A DNA stretch of 64,000 nucleotides from Phytopythium helicoides (lineage: Eukaryota > Oomycota > Peronosporomycetes > Pythiales > Pythiaceae): NCBI GenBank assembly GCA_024867545.1, contig JANFNE010000017.1, positions 459,001-523,000 on the forward strand, in the 5' to 3' direction. Of this stretch, positions 10,847-24,072 are shown piece after piece. Numbering within the stretch: position 1 is the stretch's first letter; the number at the start of each line of letters is the position of its first letter. The translations under genes were made by a program, and so were the position numbers. The notes under the pieces were generated by a model. The model saw nothing but the letters and a program-made list of their open reading frames with translations. It made no database searches and was not told the DNA's origin.

Positions 10847-12781
10847 ATGAGCGGCATGCCCATGGAGGCGCTGCTGGCGAAGGGCGAGCAACGAGCGCAG
10901 GAGCGCGAGGCGACCGACCGCTCGAGTTCCCCGCAGGCGTCCGGTCGTTCGCCGCCGTCGTCTCCGGCTGGCCGTACGAGCAGGAACCGGCAGCGGCGGC
11001 GGCTGCTGCGGTACTTTCGCGCGTCGGTGGGCGGCGAAGACGAGAAGGCGTGCAAGTACTGCGCGGCTGTGGTGGACAGCGAGAGCACGAGGGCCCTTGT
11101 CGCGCACCTTCATGAGTGCGAGCGAGCTCCTCCGGAGGTCAAGCAGGCGGTGCGGGCGATCCCGGCGTCGCCTGAGCCGAGTGTCAGTGGTGCGGCTCGC
11201 GAAGGAAGAGTTGCAGCCACAAGCAACGAAGTCTTGCAGTCGGCACTTGAGAACCGGCAGTGGCAGCGAGATGTTGTTCAGCTTTTCTCCAGAAACAACC
11301 TGCCGCTATCCCTTGCAGACTCCCCACAGTTCCGCGCTTTCTTTGAAAGGTGGACTCCGGGGAGAACGCTGCCAACACCAGCCGAGCTATTGCGTCCAGT
11401 ATGTAGTGATTTGCGCGCGGTAGCAATGGAAGAACTCATCTCGCTGGATGCCGTGGTTATAGTGTTGGAGACGTCAGCACTCAAGGATTCCGGTATTATC
11501 ACAGTGTTGGTGACAGCTGCTTGCCGCCAGAAACCGCCGCTCTTCTGGTATGCTTGCAGACCGGAGGATCTTTCACCAGACATGACTGAAGCTTTAGAAA
11601 GGATGATGACCAAGGCCCTTTATTTGTTGCGGTCAAGACCAATTGCAGCCGTCATTACCACTGGTGGAGCAGAACTCGATGCAGACTGGGGAGCATTGTG
11701 CTCCAGGTTCTCGCTCGTGTATGCAGGACCAACCATCGCGTCACAAACAGAGGGTCTCCTTCAACAAGTTTTGGACGCTGTTCCTGCGGCCACCTCACTC
11801 CGTAAAGATGCAGTGAGTGTACTGAAATATATTGACGGCAAACGAGAGATGCAGCAGCAATTCAATCGCGTCCAAGCGTGGTTCCATCCCAATCGACAGG
11901 ATCGGCGTCCACTACTATCTCCAGAAACAAGTCGTCCTCGGGAGCTCTATACTGCGCTTAAAAGCTTGTACCATAACAAGAGCGTCCTGAAGCAGCTATT
12001 CACAGTTACTGAGCTTGCGGGGCGCTCGAATACCACCGAGGCGCACGAATCTGACCCACGCGAAGCGGTTACTGTGATTGTGCATGCCAAAACATTTTGG
12101 AAAAACATTAAGCTTATCGTTGCTCTTCTAGAACCGATTATCGACATGCTAGACACCCTTGAGACGCCCAATTGCCCACTCTCGGAAGCTGTCCGGCGCT
12201 GGCGCGCTCTGCTGAAACTTGATATGTTTCGAGTTCATGCTCAAGATTCCGGTGGTGGCGACTCAGAGATTTTGTCGAGAGCAGCGGCAACCCAAGTTAT
12301 TCGTGCTTGGGGCTCCAGGTTTGAGCAATCCGTGTTCACCGCTGCCTTCGTGTTAGACCCGTCGAACACTGATGATCGGGTTTCCTATGAAGATGCTGAT
12401 CAGCTTATGCTAGACACCATGTCGCTAGCCGTATCAACCAATGTGTGCGATAGATTTCGAATTCACTCAAGGACGTTCTACAGCGTCGTCAATGATTTTC
12501 GTTACTGCTCAGCGGTATTTTGACGGTCGCAGGAGACAACGAAGTACGGAGCAGCAAAAACCATGGACGTGGTGGCGAATCATGGCGACCGGTATCAATA
12601 TGCTAGCCATCTGGCGCGAGCATTGTTCAGTATTCCAACGTCGGTGCAGCAGCAAGAGTGCAAGAGCGCTTCAACCGCATTTGTTAGCATTTCGGATGCC
12701 AAACACAGCACGCATACTCCCTCGCAGATTCTTCAGTTGGCCTTCCGCGAGATCAACGGTCGTAGACTTGTACTTAGTTAG
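10847..12781 (+). pseudogene. BED-finger hAT transposase-like gene, broken near the C-terminus
   Basis: From the ATG at 10847 a 559-codon frame runs to 12523. An N-terminal low-complexity stretch is followed by a BED-type zinc finger around residues 60-95 (CKYC ... HLHEC spacing). A long hAT-like region then contains IITVLVTAACRQKPPLFWYA, a WFHPNRQD segment and DMFRVHAQDSGGGDSE. After 12523 two shifts (near 12520 and 12575) carry the reading into the hAT dimerisation domain: a PWTWW motif, then YASHLARALFSIPTSVQQQE, ending at 12781. I did not find the terminal inverted repeats or 8-bp target duplications expected of an active hAT element. It may be an old immobile copy or a former domesticated gene. 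An in-frame ATG at 10742 is a less likely start. Confidence 0.68.
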
Positions 12782-12849
12782 AAATGAAATGACTGCAAGT
12801 ATGGTGGCATTTGTTTGCTGCTCGAGTAAATAAAAGTCTTAAGATTAAA

Positions 12850-13250
12850 ACATCATTCATACGTGTTGGATGGCGCAACAAGTTTGAGAGCGAGTGCATG
12901 CTACAGTGTTTTTGGGCAGCCTCAGTGCGATCTGAAAACTGTAAGGTGCTAAAAGTGCCAGCAACGATGGCCGGACTTGTTGAGAAAGCTGCACCATTGG
13001 CAAGTTTGCATACCAGAGCACCAACCCGCTCCAAGAGCTCCGCGAGCTTCAGAAATACTTCCAACCCAATCCAAAGCAACACTATCCGCTGATGGCTCCT
13101 CATCCGAGCCATTTTGACACGCAAGTTGCTTGCCTCAAATGCCTCTACTCAAGCAAGAGTACTCTAACGAAGCTTTTCTCGGTGCGTGGCCGAGCTTGGA
13201 CGCTAGAGAGTCGAGAAAGCGAGTTGGATGTTGCGATTTCAACCAAGTGA
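12850..13250 (+). pseudogene. Second, more decayed hAT-like fragment
   Basis: A reading over about 13020-13240 (ELQKYFQPNPKQHYPLMAPH ... CLYSSKSTLTKLFSV) lines up with the upstream hAT-like gene (RVQAWFHPNRQDRRPLLSP ... SLYHNKSVLKQLFTV). It is shared order at low identity, broken by stops and shifts. It is a diverged paralogue of the gene at 10847, not a recent copy. The domain start and end are gone. Confidence 0.6.
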
Positions 13251-14372
13251 TGTTGCTTCGCCCCATCGACAAATCATGTCATGTCAAGCACAGAAAATGA
13301 TAGCACTTCGCTGTCTAAATCCCCATGCACGGTGGCGCCACCTATTTTGCCACAAAGCCTTCGCTCTCACACTTTGAAAATGCCAAGCGAGAACTCTCCA
13401 AGACACTGTTGCCAGCTGTAGCCAAAGCGTTGAGTAAAGCGCGCACGGATCGTGCAGAAGCGTCGTCTCTCTCCGTGATCGACGATCTCCCTGGTAAGTG
13501 CAGTCACCTGGGGGATTCTCTATAGGGAGTTTATCGGGTCAGTCGCTGTTTTCTTCGACGCCAAGAAGCTGCGGTCAGGGTCCGAGCGCCAAGAACACAG
13601 CAAGTTGGAGCTGGCTGCACGGACAAGAGTACCTGGTAGTCGCTGCTCTTACCAGGTCGGTGTTCAACGTGTCTGAGTTAGCATCATCCGTCGACTGCGC
13701 GGCCGCTTCACACATTTTCGCCACCACTCACTCCGCGGCACACGAGCAAGGCCTTCACTCGACCGACCCGCCGCACAAAACCTCGCGTTCATCGCCCTCA
13801 ACTGCAAGCCGACGCCGGGACTCGAGTAATGGTGGCAATTATCGAAGGGTGCTTCGCGGATCGCAGCCTGGGGGTCCCCGGACAACAGATCGGCACGCAT
13901 TTCACCAGGAAGTTGGCAAAGACACGGACTCCTTGACGGAGGGAACTCGGGATACCCGTGCCAGCTTGCCCTCCATGATGGCTTGATACCTCCCACTCTA
14001 CTAAGGTCTTTGGCGTTGACGCCCTTTTTATCTCAAGGATGTGTGGGGTCTATGATCTCAAATACGCACAATCATTGAGCAGCCGATTCACAAGGTATAT
14101 ATATTAATACAGTCCAATTATTCAACGTTTAGTATGGATAGGTCTCTCTTTGAAGCTCCTTCATCAAATATAGAGGGTATGCGACTAGCTGGTTGCGTCA
14201 TGTGCAGATCACTGCACGGCGCACACCACCAACCCAAAGCTGTGCCTGCTGCATACGTCAGCTGTCTTCGTGTCGATGCCTTCGCTCCATTGAGCTCACT
14301 GAGCTGAGCCTCGCCACTCTGCGATTCTGCTCGCTGCCGCCAAGCTCCAGCTCTCCTTTCGACCTCCAGACC
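13251..14372. other. Region without a supported gene
   Basis: About 1.1 kb between the hAT fragments and the fifth OYE gene. Short plus-strand frames at 13325-13525 and 13498-13986 lack recognisable domains and may be transposon remains. The stretch 14090-14170 is AT-rich and precedes the next gene. Confidence 0.5.
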
Positions 14373-15536
<1,164 letters not shown>

Positions 15537-15855
15537 AGCCCGTGGAAATGCGTGAGACGAGCCGTTAATTGAATAAAAGCTGTTCATTTGTGTCGAGTCA
15601 AGTGTGTGGTGATCCTCCCCTACGGTACGAAAGTTGCCTTTTGGTCATCACTCTTGCCAATCAAAACGTTCACTCCTGGATGCCACGGTCGTATTCCTGA
15701 TCACGGGCGAGGGCGTCTTCCAAGCAAGATGGCCCCGCTTGCTCGGAAGAAGCCCACGGTGGAGATGATACACATCTCACGCCACAGCTGCTCCGATCAG
15801 GTATGACGTATCCTATCGATAGCTCAGTCCAAGATTTGCTCAGGACGCGGCACCC

Positions 15856-17499
15856 ATGGAGCCGCTGATCTCCCTCGACCGCGAGCTGCTGCACGAAACA
15901 CACGCGCTACCTGTGGATGACGCTCTGCGGCATGTTCTGAGAGAAGCTGATCGAGTAACGGATGAGGTGATGCACGGGGACTGCCCAGAGAGAGAGCCTC
16001 TGCTTCTCAAGAAGAATGGAGCCCCCTCAGCCGCAGCTACGACTTCTCCCTTCTTTTCTAGTGGCGGCGCTCGTGCGGTCGGTGCCTCACAAGTGTTACG
16101 ACACGAGTCCAAGCGAATCGGACAGCTCTTTCTGCCGCTCTTTTTGTCATACATGGCGGAGACGGTCGCCAGCACGTCGCTGTCGATGATGATCGGCCAC
16201 ACAACTATTGGGGCGGACACGCATGTACTTGCGGCGCTCTCGCTCACCTCCATGTACCCGACGATGTTGACAGGGGCGGTTCTCGGCGGGGTTGGATCAG
16301 CGGTCAGTACGCTTTCCACGCAAGCCTTTGGCGGGAGGCGCATCACCGAGCTCTGGCTATTCTTTCAGGCTGGCGTGCTGGTGGCGGTCTTGTTCATGCC
16401 ACTTCTCATCTTCATCACTGTCATCTCGGCTCCAGTGCTCAAGCTAATGGGCCAAGACCCAGAGATCATCGAGATATCCAAGCCCATTCTCTTGGCGCTG
16501 GCGAGCTCTTTGCCTCCTCTGGCGATCTCTACTCTCCTCCAAAGCGTCATGTGCGCTCAGGGTATCGCGGTTCCCGTCATGCTGTCATCCATTATCGCTT
16601 GGGTAGTGAGCACACCAATGGTCTTGTGGCTTGCCTTTTACACCTCTCTCGGCTATATCGGCATCGCAATGAGCACGACAGCGCTGACTACTATAAAATG
16701 CATCGTGCTTGCGATTGCAATGGTTCGAAGCGAGGGGTTTCGTGAAGACTGGCCAGGATGGAGAATGCACGCAGCGTTCAAGATCGCGAAGAAAATGAAG
16801 TCGCTCGTTGGCTCCGGCATCCTCCTGACAGGATTTACAACTGCCGGACTTGTGATCTTCTCAATTATCACTGGTATACTGCCCAAAGCCGCAACAGTTG
16901 TGACTGCAAGCGGCATTTATCTGTCAGTGATTTTATTCGCGTTGGTCCCGCAGTTCGCGCTTTCCGACGCATCCACTACCCGGATCGGAAACGCACTCGG
17001 CAGTGGTGATGGCTACCACGCGTGGCTTACAACAAAGCTTGTGCTTGTGATTTGTTTCATCACTGGATTGCTCAAACGGCAGGGATGAGTGCCATTGCTA
17101 CTCCGTTCGCCAAGGTGTTCACGTCCTGATGCCGAAGCAGCGCAGCTCGCCGCCACCATGATTCGGAAGCTCTCTCCGCTGATGGTGGCCTCCAGTGTCG
17201 CGGCGGGCGGGCAAGCCGCACTTGTTGCGATGGGGAAGCAGTTCGTTAGCGCTGCTGCCTGCTTCGTTTGCGTATCGGTAGTGGGTGTCCCGTGCGGTCT
17301 GTGGTTCGCCGTCTCGCTGGATGGAGGGCTCGTGGGTCTCTGGTACGGAAACGTTGTGGGTTTCATGCTGTGTGCTGTAGTGCAGCTCGTGTGGCTGTAT
17401 CGCGTCGACTGGGATGCTGCAGCTCGCGCTGCCAAGGAGGAGACGGACGTGGATCCTACCTTGAACCACCATTCTGCTAGCGTCGCTATTGCCGCGTAA
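15856..17499 (+). CDS. MATE-family multidrug/toxin efflux transporter (copy 1), two frameshifts
   Basis: The first frame (15856-17088) has a cytosolic start of about 75 residues, then HESKRIGQLFLPLFLSYMAE and repeated hydrophobic helices. MATE landmarks include STLSTQAFGGRRITELWLFF and, in the middle, LLQSVMCAQGIAVPVML. Near 17063 a base is missing, the frame continues TPFAKVFTSDAEA, and near 17128 an extra T restores AAQLAATMIRKLSPLMVASS to the end at 17499. Merged length would be about 547 residues with 12 expected membrane segments, normal for eukaryotic MATE antiporters, which export organic cations and xenobiotics using H+ or Na+ gradients. A close tandem paralogue follows at 17932 in the same direction. 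Substrate unknown. The gap 17500-17931 shows no gene. Confidence 0.9.
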
Positions 17500-17931
17500 C
17501 AAAATACCACTTGTTTTCCCATTCGTCGACTTTTGGAGGTTGAGTGGTGCGCGGAGGACAAATCACACGTGCACGATACAGCATCTTCTGTGGTGGAACA
17601 GACTGTGCATTGCGCGTCGTCGACTCGACGGTCGAGCGATTCCACTGCCACGTACATTGAACTTCGCAGTCACTCTTGCTAAGAGTGAATGCCGTTGCAC
17701 ATCAAGTGCCGTCATTCTCATGTTCCGCACGCATTCTTGTCTGGTTACCTGTCACCACCGGTCGACTGTCAGCGCACAATCAGCGCGCAACAACAACAAT
17801 AATCGTCTGCCAGCCCGCCACCGACATGGCTGAGCGATGTCATTGCCGCAATGCACTTTACTATTTGCCATCGACTTGAAACACCTGTCACGGACTCACT
17901 TCAACCTTTACTGTCAGTCAACGTTTTTGTC

Positions 17932-19532
17932 ATGGACGTGACTGACCGAGAAGTCTCGCATCCAGTGCCCATGGACGCCTTGGTGTACGAAGTTCTAGAT
18001 GAAGGCGACCGGATGGCAAAGGAGCTGGGTCACGGAGTCGCAACGGAGCACTCATCATTGCTGAAGAAGAAGACTGGTACTTCTACTGTGTTTTCGTCAA
18101 TTCACAACACGATTGGAGGAGCTGAAGACACTTCATGGATCCTGCGCCACGAATTCAAGCAGCTGTGGAAGCTCTTCGTGCCAATCGCGCTGTCGTATGC
18201 CGTCGAAGCCTTTGCGGGCAGTTTCAGCATGATGATCATCGGTCAGACATCCATTGGAGCCGATACCCGCATCCTGGCAGCGCTCACGATCTCGTCAATG
18301 TATCCTGATATGCTCACGTTCGGCTTGCTAGCCGGCGTTGCATCTGCGGTTGGCACTCTCTGCGCACAGGCTTATGGTGGCAAGCGAATCTCCGAGCTGT
18401 GGCTGTTCTTTCAGGCGGGTCTCCTGGTTGCTGCTGGTTTTCTGCCGTTTCTGATGATCCTCACGTTGACGTCGGCTCCCGTGCTGGTGGCAATGGGTCA
18501 AAATGCCGAGATCGTCGAGCTCGCCAATCCCATCTTCATCTTAACGGCAAGTGGATTGCCACTATCTGCGCTATCTCTTCTCCTTCAATCCGTGCTATGT
18601 GCTCAAGGTATCGCTGTTCCTGGCATGGTGGCGTCGGGGGTTGCGTGGGCTGTCGGCACGCCTCTTGGATTATGGCTAGCATTCCACACCCCACTCGGCT
18701 ACATTGGGCTTTCAGTGGGCTCGATCATCTCGGCCACCTTGAGATGTATTGTGCTTGGAACCGCAATGATACGAAGTGAAGCGTTTCTGTCCGAGTGGCC
18801 TGGATGGCAGCCTCACGCAGCCCTGGCATTGGCAAAGAAGATGCTGCGGCTTGTCGGCTCGGGGTTCCTCTGGTGCTCTCCACAAACGCAAGCATTGGGA
18901 TTTATGCGATGATTACCGGGATGCTACCAGAAGCTGCGACTACAGTGACCGCCAGCAGCATCTACTTGTCGGCGCTGATGTTCACTGTCATTCCTCAGAA
19001 TGCTATGGGGGATGCTGCTGCTGTGCGCATCGGGAACGCACTTGGCAGCGGTGATGGCCACCATGCATGGCTTACGATGAAGCTTGTGATGGGCCTAAGC
19101 CTGGCTATAGGTATTGCTGGGATGGTCCTAGTAACCATCGTCGCGACCCCGTTTGCCGGGATCTTCACGTCCGATGCAGGCGCGGCAGATCTGGCGGCCA
19201 CCATGATTCGGCAACTCTCGCCATTGCTAATCGCCTCGAGTATTGTTGGCGGTGGACAGGCAGCCCTCATCGCAATGGGGAAGCAATTTGTCAGCGCCGT
19301 TGCAAACTCCATGTGTGTTCTGGTCGTTGGCGTTCCGTTCGGCTTGTGGTTTGCCATCTCGCTGGACGGCGGTATTGTTGGTCTCTGGTACGGCAACGTC
19401 GTTGGGTTTGTGCTTTGTGCGGTGGTGCAAACGGCATGGCTCTACCGCCTCGATTGGCATTCGGCTGCACTTACTGCGAAGAGCAAGGCTGACCTGAGCA
19501 AGGATGGAGGAGACGCCGCCGACGCAGCGTAG
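17932..19532 (+). CDS. MATE-family multidrug/toxin efflux transporter (copy 2), one frameshift
   Basis: The start at 17932 (MDVTDREVSHPVPMDALVYE) is chosen because it aligns with the N-terminus of the upstream copy; an ATG at 17851 would add 27 residues with no counterpart. Conserved segments: LRHEFKQLWKLFVPIALSYA, GTLCAQAYGGKRISELWLFF, LLQSVLCAQGIAVPGMVASG. Near 18862, in a run of four G, one base seems missing; the next frame carries VPLVLSTNASIGIYAMI, then AVRIGNALGSGDGHHAWLTM and continues to 19532. The last cytosolic tail is short and acidic/Ala-rich. The pair arose by tandem duplication. From 19533 to 20048 I see no gene. Confidence 0.9.
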
Positions 19533-20048
19533 GCAAGTCGGGTCGCGTGTGCTTCTTGTGTGTATGTGTGTGATGAGGTTTGGTGGGTTTTGTGCCGACG
19601 GGTGTTTTACTCCCGTGCTTTCCCATCGTATTTCTCCTCATGCAGCGGGTTTTCCTACTGGGTTACTGCTGCAAGATGCGTTGATGTTCCTGGAGCACGA
19701 AAGTAGCCAATTCACGTGTTTTGCCTGCTTCACATCCGTCGCCTGGTGTCAACGATCCTTCATGTTGAAGTAATACCGTCTGGTTGTTGAAGCACATGCC
19801 AATCTCGCTGGTTGGAGATGCGTAGATGGCTGCACGCGCACCTTGAATACTTCGTCGCATCGTTTGAACATGTCGGTGTTCAAGCGAGCCCAAGTGTCCA
19901 ACGCTATGGTTCAAAGTATGTGCTCTGCGTAATACATTTCTGCGAACTGGGTGCGTAGACAAACGCCTTGCGTTTTGTATGGTCGCCGCCTTTCAAAGTC
20001 GGCATGCGCGTGGCGAAATGACGCCACCACTCTGCAACTTTCTCTGCC

Positions 20049-22984
20049 ATGAGCAGCAGCGACGACCCGCTGGCCGCGCACCTCGAGCGCATGCGGCAGC
20101 AAAACCAGCGAAATCAGCGACATGAGGACGCGCCGAGCTGGCCGCGCGGGTTCCGGATGAGCGACCTGGACGAGCTCGAGTCGCTGATGGACGAGGATTT
20201 GTCGGGGGCCACGATGGACACGGACGCGGACGCTGCATCAGGTGAGTTGCACGAGCTCAAACGGTTGGTTTGACCCGGTTTGATGGAGTTCTGACCAACT
20301 GCTACAGTGTGGCGCGACACGAGGGAGCGCAGGGGCTCGTACATGGACGACGTGGTTGCGCAGCCAGTGCCCGAGATGCGGAGACAACCGTCCTACGCAC
20401 CTGGAGTTCTCCCGGTGGACGTGACGTACGAGGCGGCGTTCCGGTTGATTCAGCAAGCTGCAGACGCCGAACGGGCTGGAGACCCGCTGCTGGCCATTCG
20501 ACTGTACACGGACGCCGGAGAAGTCCTCATCAAGGTTGGGGTGCACGAGCAGGACGCAATGCTCAAGGCCGGCATCCAAGAAAAGGCTAGTGAAATCATG
20601 AAGCGAGCCGAGGAGCTTGACGAGTGGTATTACTCGGTCCAGGAGAGCGCGCGCAAAGCGGCGCTGCCGCCCCAGCTTCGTATCCAACGCACCAATGTCC
20701 CGCGCGTACAGGAGTCATGGGGTGCTCGGCGGCCTGCGTTTTACGCCACGGAAGAGTTCACGCACGTGAGGTACACGGCAGTGACGACGAAGGACCCGTT
20801 CCGGTTCACTGATGATGGCTTCCAGCTACGAGTCGACGAGCTGGGCAAACGCATCCGCATCTTCATCACTATCACGATGTACAACGAAGAAGGGAGTGAA
20901 CTGAAAGGTACACTCACAGGGATTGCCAAGAATCTGCTGTTCATGTCAGAGCAATGGGGAGAGCGTGCGTGGGAAACAGTGGCGGTTGCTATCGTCTCTG
21001 ACGGACGCACGAAGGCAAGCGCCACGTGTTTGGACTTTCTTACTGGCGTCGGTGCGTTTGACGAGGAGATCATGACGGTGACAAGTGCCGGAGTCGATGT
21101 CCAGATGCATTTGTTTGAGTCAACAATCCAGCTCATGCGCGACGACAACTTTGAGGCTTATTACCCTCCTATTCAGCTCATTTATGCCCTCAAGGAGAAC
21201 AACGGAGGGAAGCTCAACTCGCACTTGTGGTTTTTTAACGCCTTCTCAGAGCAGCTACTGCCTACATATACCGTGTTGATTGATGTCGGGACCATTCCTG
21301 GACCAAGCTCAATATTCAAGCTCATCCGCAGCATGGACCGCAATCCACAGATAGGAGGTGTTGCTGGTGAAATCGCGGTGGAAGCGCCAAATTACTTCAA
21401 TCCAGTGATTGCTGCCCAACACTTTGAGTACAAGATATCCAACATCATGGACAAGTCACTCGAATCGGTGTTTGGGTTTATCAGCGTGCTTCCTGGTGCC
21501 TTCTCTGCTTATCGATACGAGGCCATTCGAGCAGAGAAGGGTGTTGGCCCTCTTCCCGAGTACTTTCGAAGTCTGACGACGTCTACTAAGGACCTCGGTC
21601 CGTTCAAGGGCAACATGTACCTCGCAGAAGACCGCATTCTCTGCTTCGAGTTGCTCGCACGGAAAGGACGACGTTGGACGATGCATTACGTCAAAGATGC
21701 GATAGCGCGTACAGACGTCCCAGAGACGCTAGTCGATTTGATCAAGCAGCGTCGTCGGTGGTTGAACGGCTCCTTCTTCGCAGGTCTATTCGCGATCAGC
21801 AATTTCTCTCGCGTATGGAAGGAGAGTGCGCATAGTGTGCCGAGAAAGATTGTGCTCACAGCTGAGTTCGCATACTTGACGATCCAGAATATGCTGGCTT
21901 GGTTTCTGCTCAGTAATCTCTTCCTGACATTTTACTACGTTCTGACGCTAGCGCTGTACAAGAACATGCCTGCTCTTCTCGATATCGTCTTGGGTATCTA
22001 CTTGGCAATTGTCGGCGGAATCGTAGTGTTTGCGCTCGGCAATCGACCGGAAAAACGCACAGCAGCGTTTTACTCGTTCAGCTACGTGTTTATGGGACTC
22101 GTCATGCTGACTGTGACAACGATCTCCATCTACGGGCTCATTGCGACTGTAGATGTCACGGACCCTCGCGATGATCTTGCTTCGTGCCACGTGTCGGACT
22201 TCGAGCTCGCTGGCGGTGTCATCACCGCGATTGGACTGATTTTTCTGTCCGCGTTCCTTCACGGCGAGTTTTCGGTGTTGCTCAGCACCATCCAATACTA
22301 CTTTATGCTTCCGACGTTTGTGGTAAGTCATCTCTTCGTTGCTGTAAATGTTTTGATTATCTCTTGCTCACGGTCGTTTTCCAACTTCAGAATATCCTCG
22401 GCATCTATGCGTACAGCAATCTCCATGACTTGAGCTGGGGAACAAAGGGGTTGGAGACAGCGGGCGGGCATGGTAATGCCGCCAAGTCTGGTCAGGGCGA
22501 TAACTTGAAAGAGATCGTGGCGCAGCAAAAGCGCATTGAGGCGGAGAAGCAGCGCGTGGCGAGGGAGAAAGAAGACGTGGACAACAGCTTTCGTGCGTTC
22601 CGGTCGGGTCTTCTACTCTTCTGGCTCGTTACAAACGCGCTGTGGATGTGGAGCATGACCAATTACGTGTCAAGTTCGTGCTACCTCAAGTTCATCTCGT
22701 ACGTGGTCGCAGTCTTCAACATCATCCGCTTTCTAGGCGCGAGCATCTTCCTGGTGTTCCGAACGTACCGCCGTCTTGGCGGGCGATCCGCGAATGCCTC
22801 GAGTTCCACCTACCAGCCACAGCTGCCGCCCGAGTGGCAGTCGCACTACAAGACTCCAGGCAATAGACGCCCAGGGACCATCACGAACTTCCAGCAGCAG
22901 CAGCAGCAGCAGCAGCATCAACAGGTCGGCATCTCGATGCCAGCCTCCCCCGCAAGCTCGGCGCCGTACCACAGCTTACCTTGA
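20049..22984 (+). CDS. Chitin synthase with N-terminal MIT domain
   Basis: Three exons: 20049-20241, 20308-22322 and 22391-22984; both introns (66 and 68 nt) are GT-AG and in frame, giving 933 residues. Around residues 115-190 a helical MIT-like module ([20 protein letters not shown] ... [11 protein letters not shown]) suggests binding to ESCRT/endosomal partners, a feature known from some oomycete chitin synthases. The GT2 catalytic core follows: ITITMYNEE near the start, [34 protein letters not shown] and the processive [11 protein letters not shown] motif, then several membrane helices. Exon 3 opens with [20 protein letters not shown], the conserved post-catalytic segment, followed by a charged stretch and two more membrane helices. 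A short CAG-encoded Gln run sits near 22893-22918. The enzyme polymerises UDP-GlcNAc at the plasma membrane. Confidence 0.95.
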
Positions 22985-23353
22985 CATGCATCGGTTCAAT
23001 GGTGGCAACGTCCCCGCAATGGTGGTGCACGCGACCTCGCAGAAGAGGCGAAGCAATACTCCCACAGCGTACTTGACAAAGTCGTTCCAGCTGGTCAGGA
23101 GCACGCCGTGGACGACCTGCGTCCAGCGCTTCCTCGTCCGCTGCCGCACGCGTGCGCGTCGCGTAGCCAATTGCATGGCTACCTCGACTGGCTCGTTGCG
23201 CGCCAAATTCCCTCGTGGCCGATCACCGACGCCGCGGACTTGAAAACGCACACCAAAGATGCCGCGGCTGGCCTGGAAGGGTCTGGAGGTTTGGAGCGGG
23301 GCCCCGGGTCGTGAGCCGGGAAATGCGGCCGCTTGGACTCCATCTTGCAAATT

Positions 23354-24003
23354 CACGACTGAGAAGAAAAGGCTGGGCATCGAGTGCCCTGTCAGCCATT
23401 CGTTCGTCCCTAGGGAGCCCTCCATAACGGTCGCATCGAGTCGCTAGGATCCGGCGGAGCGACGCTGCGGGGAGAACTTGGGACTTTGCATTGGCACCCA
23501 CGATGAGACCAATGAGCTCTCGGCAAGCCAAGCAAGGCAAGTTGAAGCTGTCTGCGTCGATAACTGATTTAGTATAATTATTTTGACCAATAGTAGCAAA
23601 ATGACAAAACGCGCACGCACTGTCTTGTTTAACCCCTTGGTTCCCAACGTCATATCTTATGACATTAGCACGTGAACTGCAAGCTAATGTCTCTGGAAGA
23701 CGCGCTTGTTTCTCATAAGCATGAAGTGCCAGGAGCCCAGCAAGGAGCCGAGCGTCATGAATACTGCCTAGGCGACTCAACGGACACTACACCACTCGAC
23801 TGGATTTTCTTGGTCGTGTAGAAGGCTTGCTGAGAGCTCATTGGCCGCGTCGTGGATGCCAACGCAAAGTCCCAAGTTCTCCCCGCAGCGTCGCTCCACT
23901 GGATCGATGCGACCGTTATGGAGGGCTCCCTAGGGACGAACGATTGACTGGCTGAGCAAGCCGCAGCACTCGACGCGCAGCATTTCTTCTCTCAGTCGTT
24001 ACA
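23354..24003. repeat. Long inverted repeat (about 177-nt arms, about 295-nt spacer)
   Basis: The left arm (about 23354-23530) is the imperfect reverse complement of the right arm (about 23826-24003). The central part is nearly identical: the stretches around 23403-23437 and 23452-23487 reappear inverted at 23902-23940 and 23857-23894. The left arm has about 8 extra bases near 23438-23446 and the right arm about 10 extra near 23955-23985. The spacer is AT-richer and carries no recognised gene. It could be a non-autonomous foldback/MITE-like element. I did not find a target-site duplication. Just upstream (22985-23353) no gene was recognised. Confidence 0.85.
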
Positions 24004-24072
24004 AACTCAATGGGTCTTGCTCACAACCATCTAAAATGATATTCTGGGTGCGATAAACAACAAGAAATCAAA

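Noticed and set aside
23223..23780. Minus-strand frame of 185 codons over the left arm of the inverted repeat
   Set aside because: No recognisable domain, starts inside repeat DNA, and composition does not match neighbouring genes.
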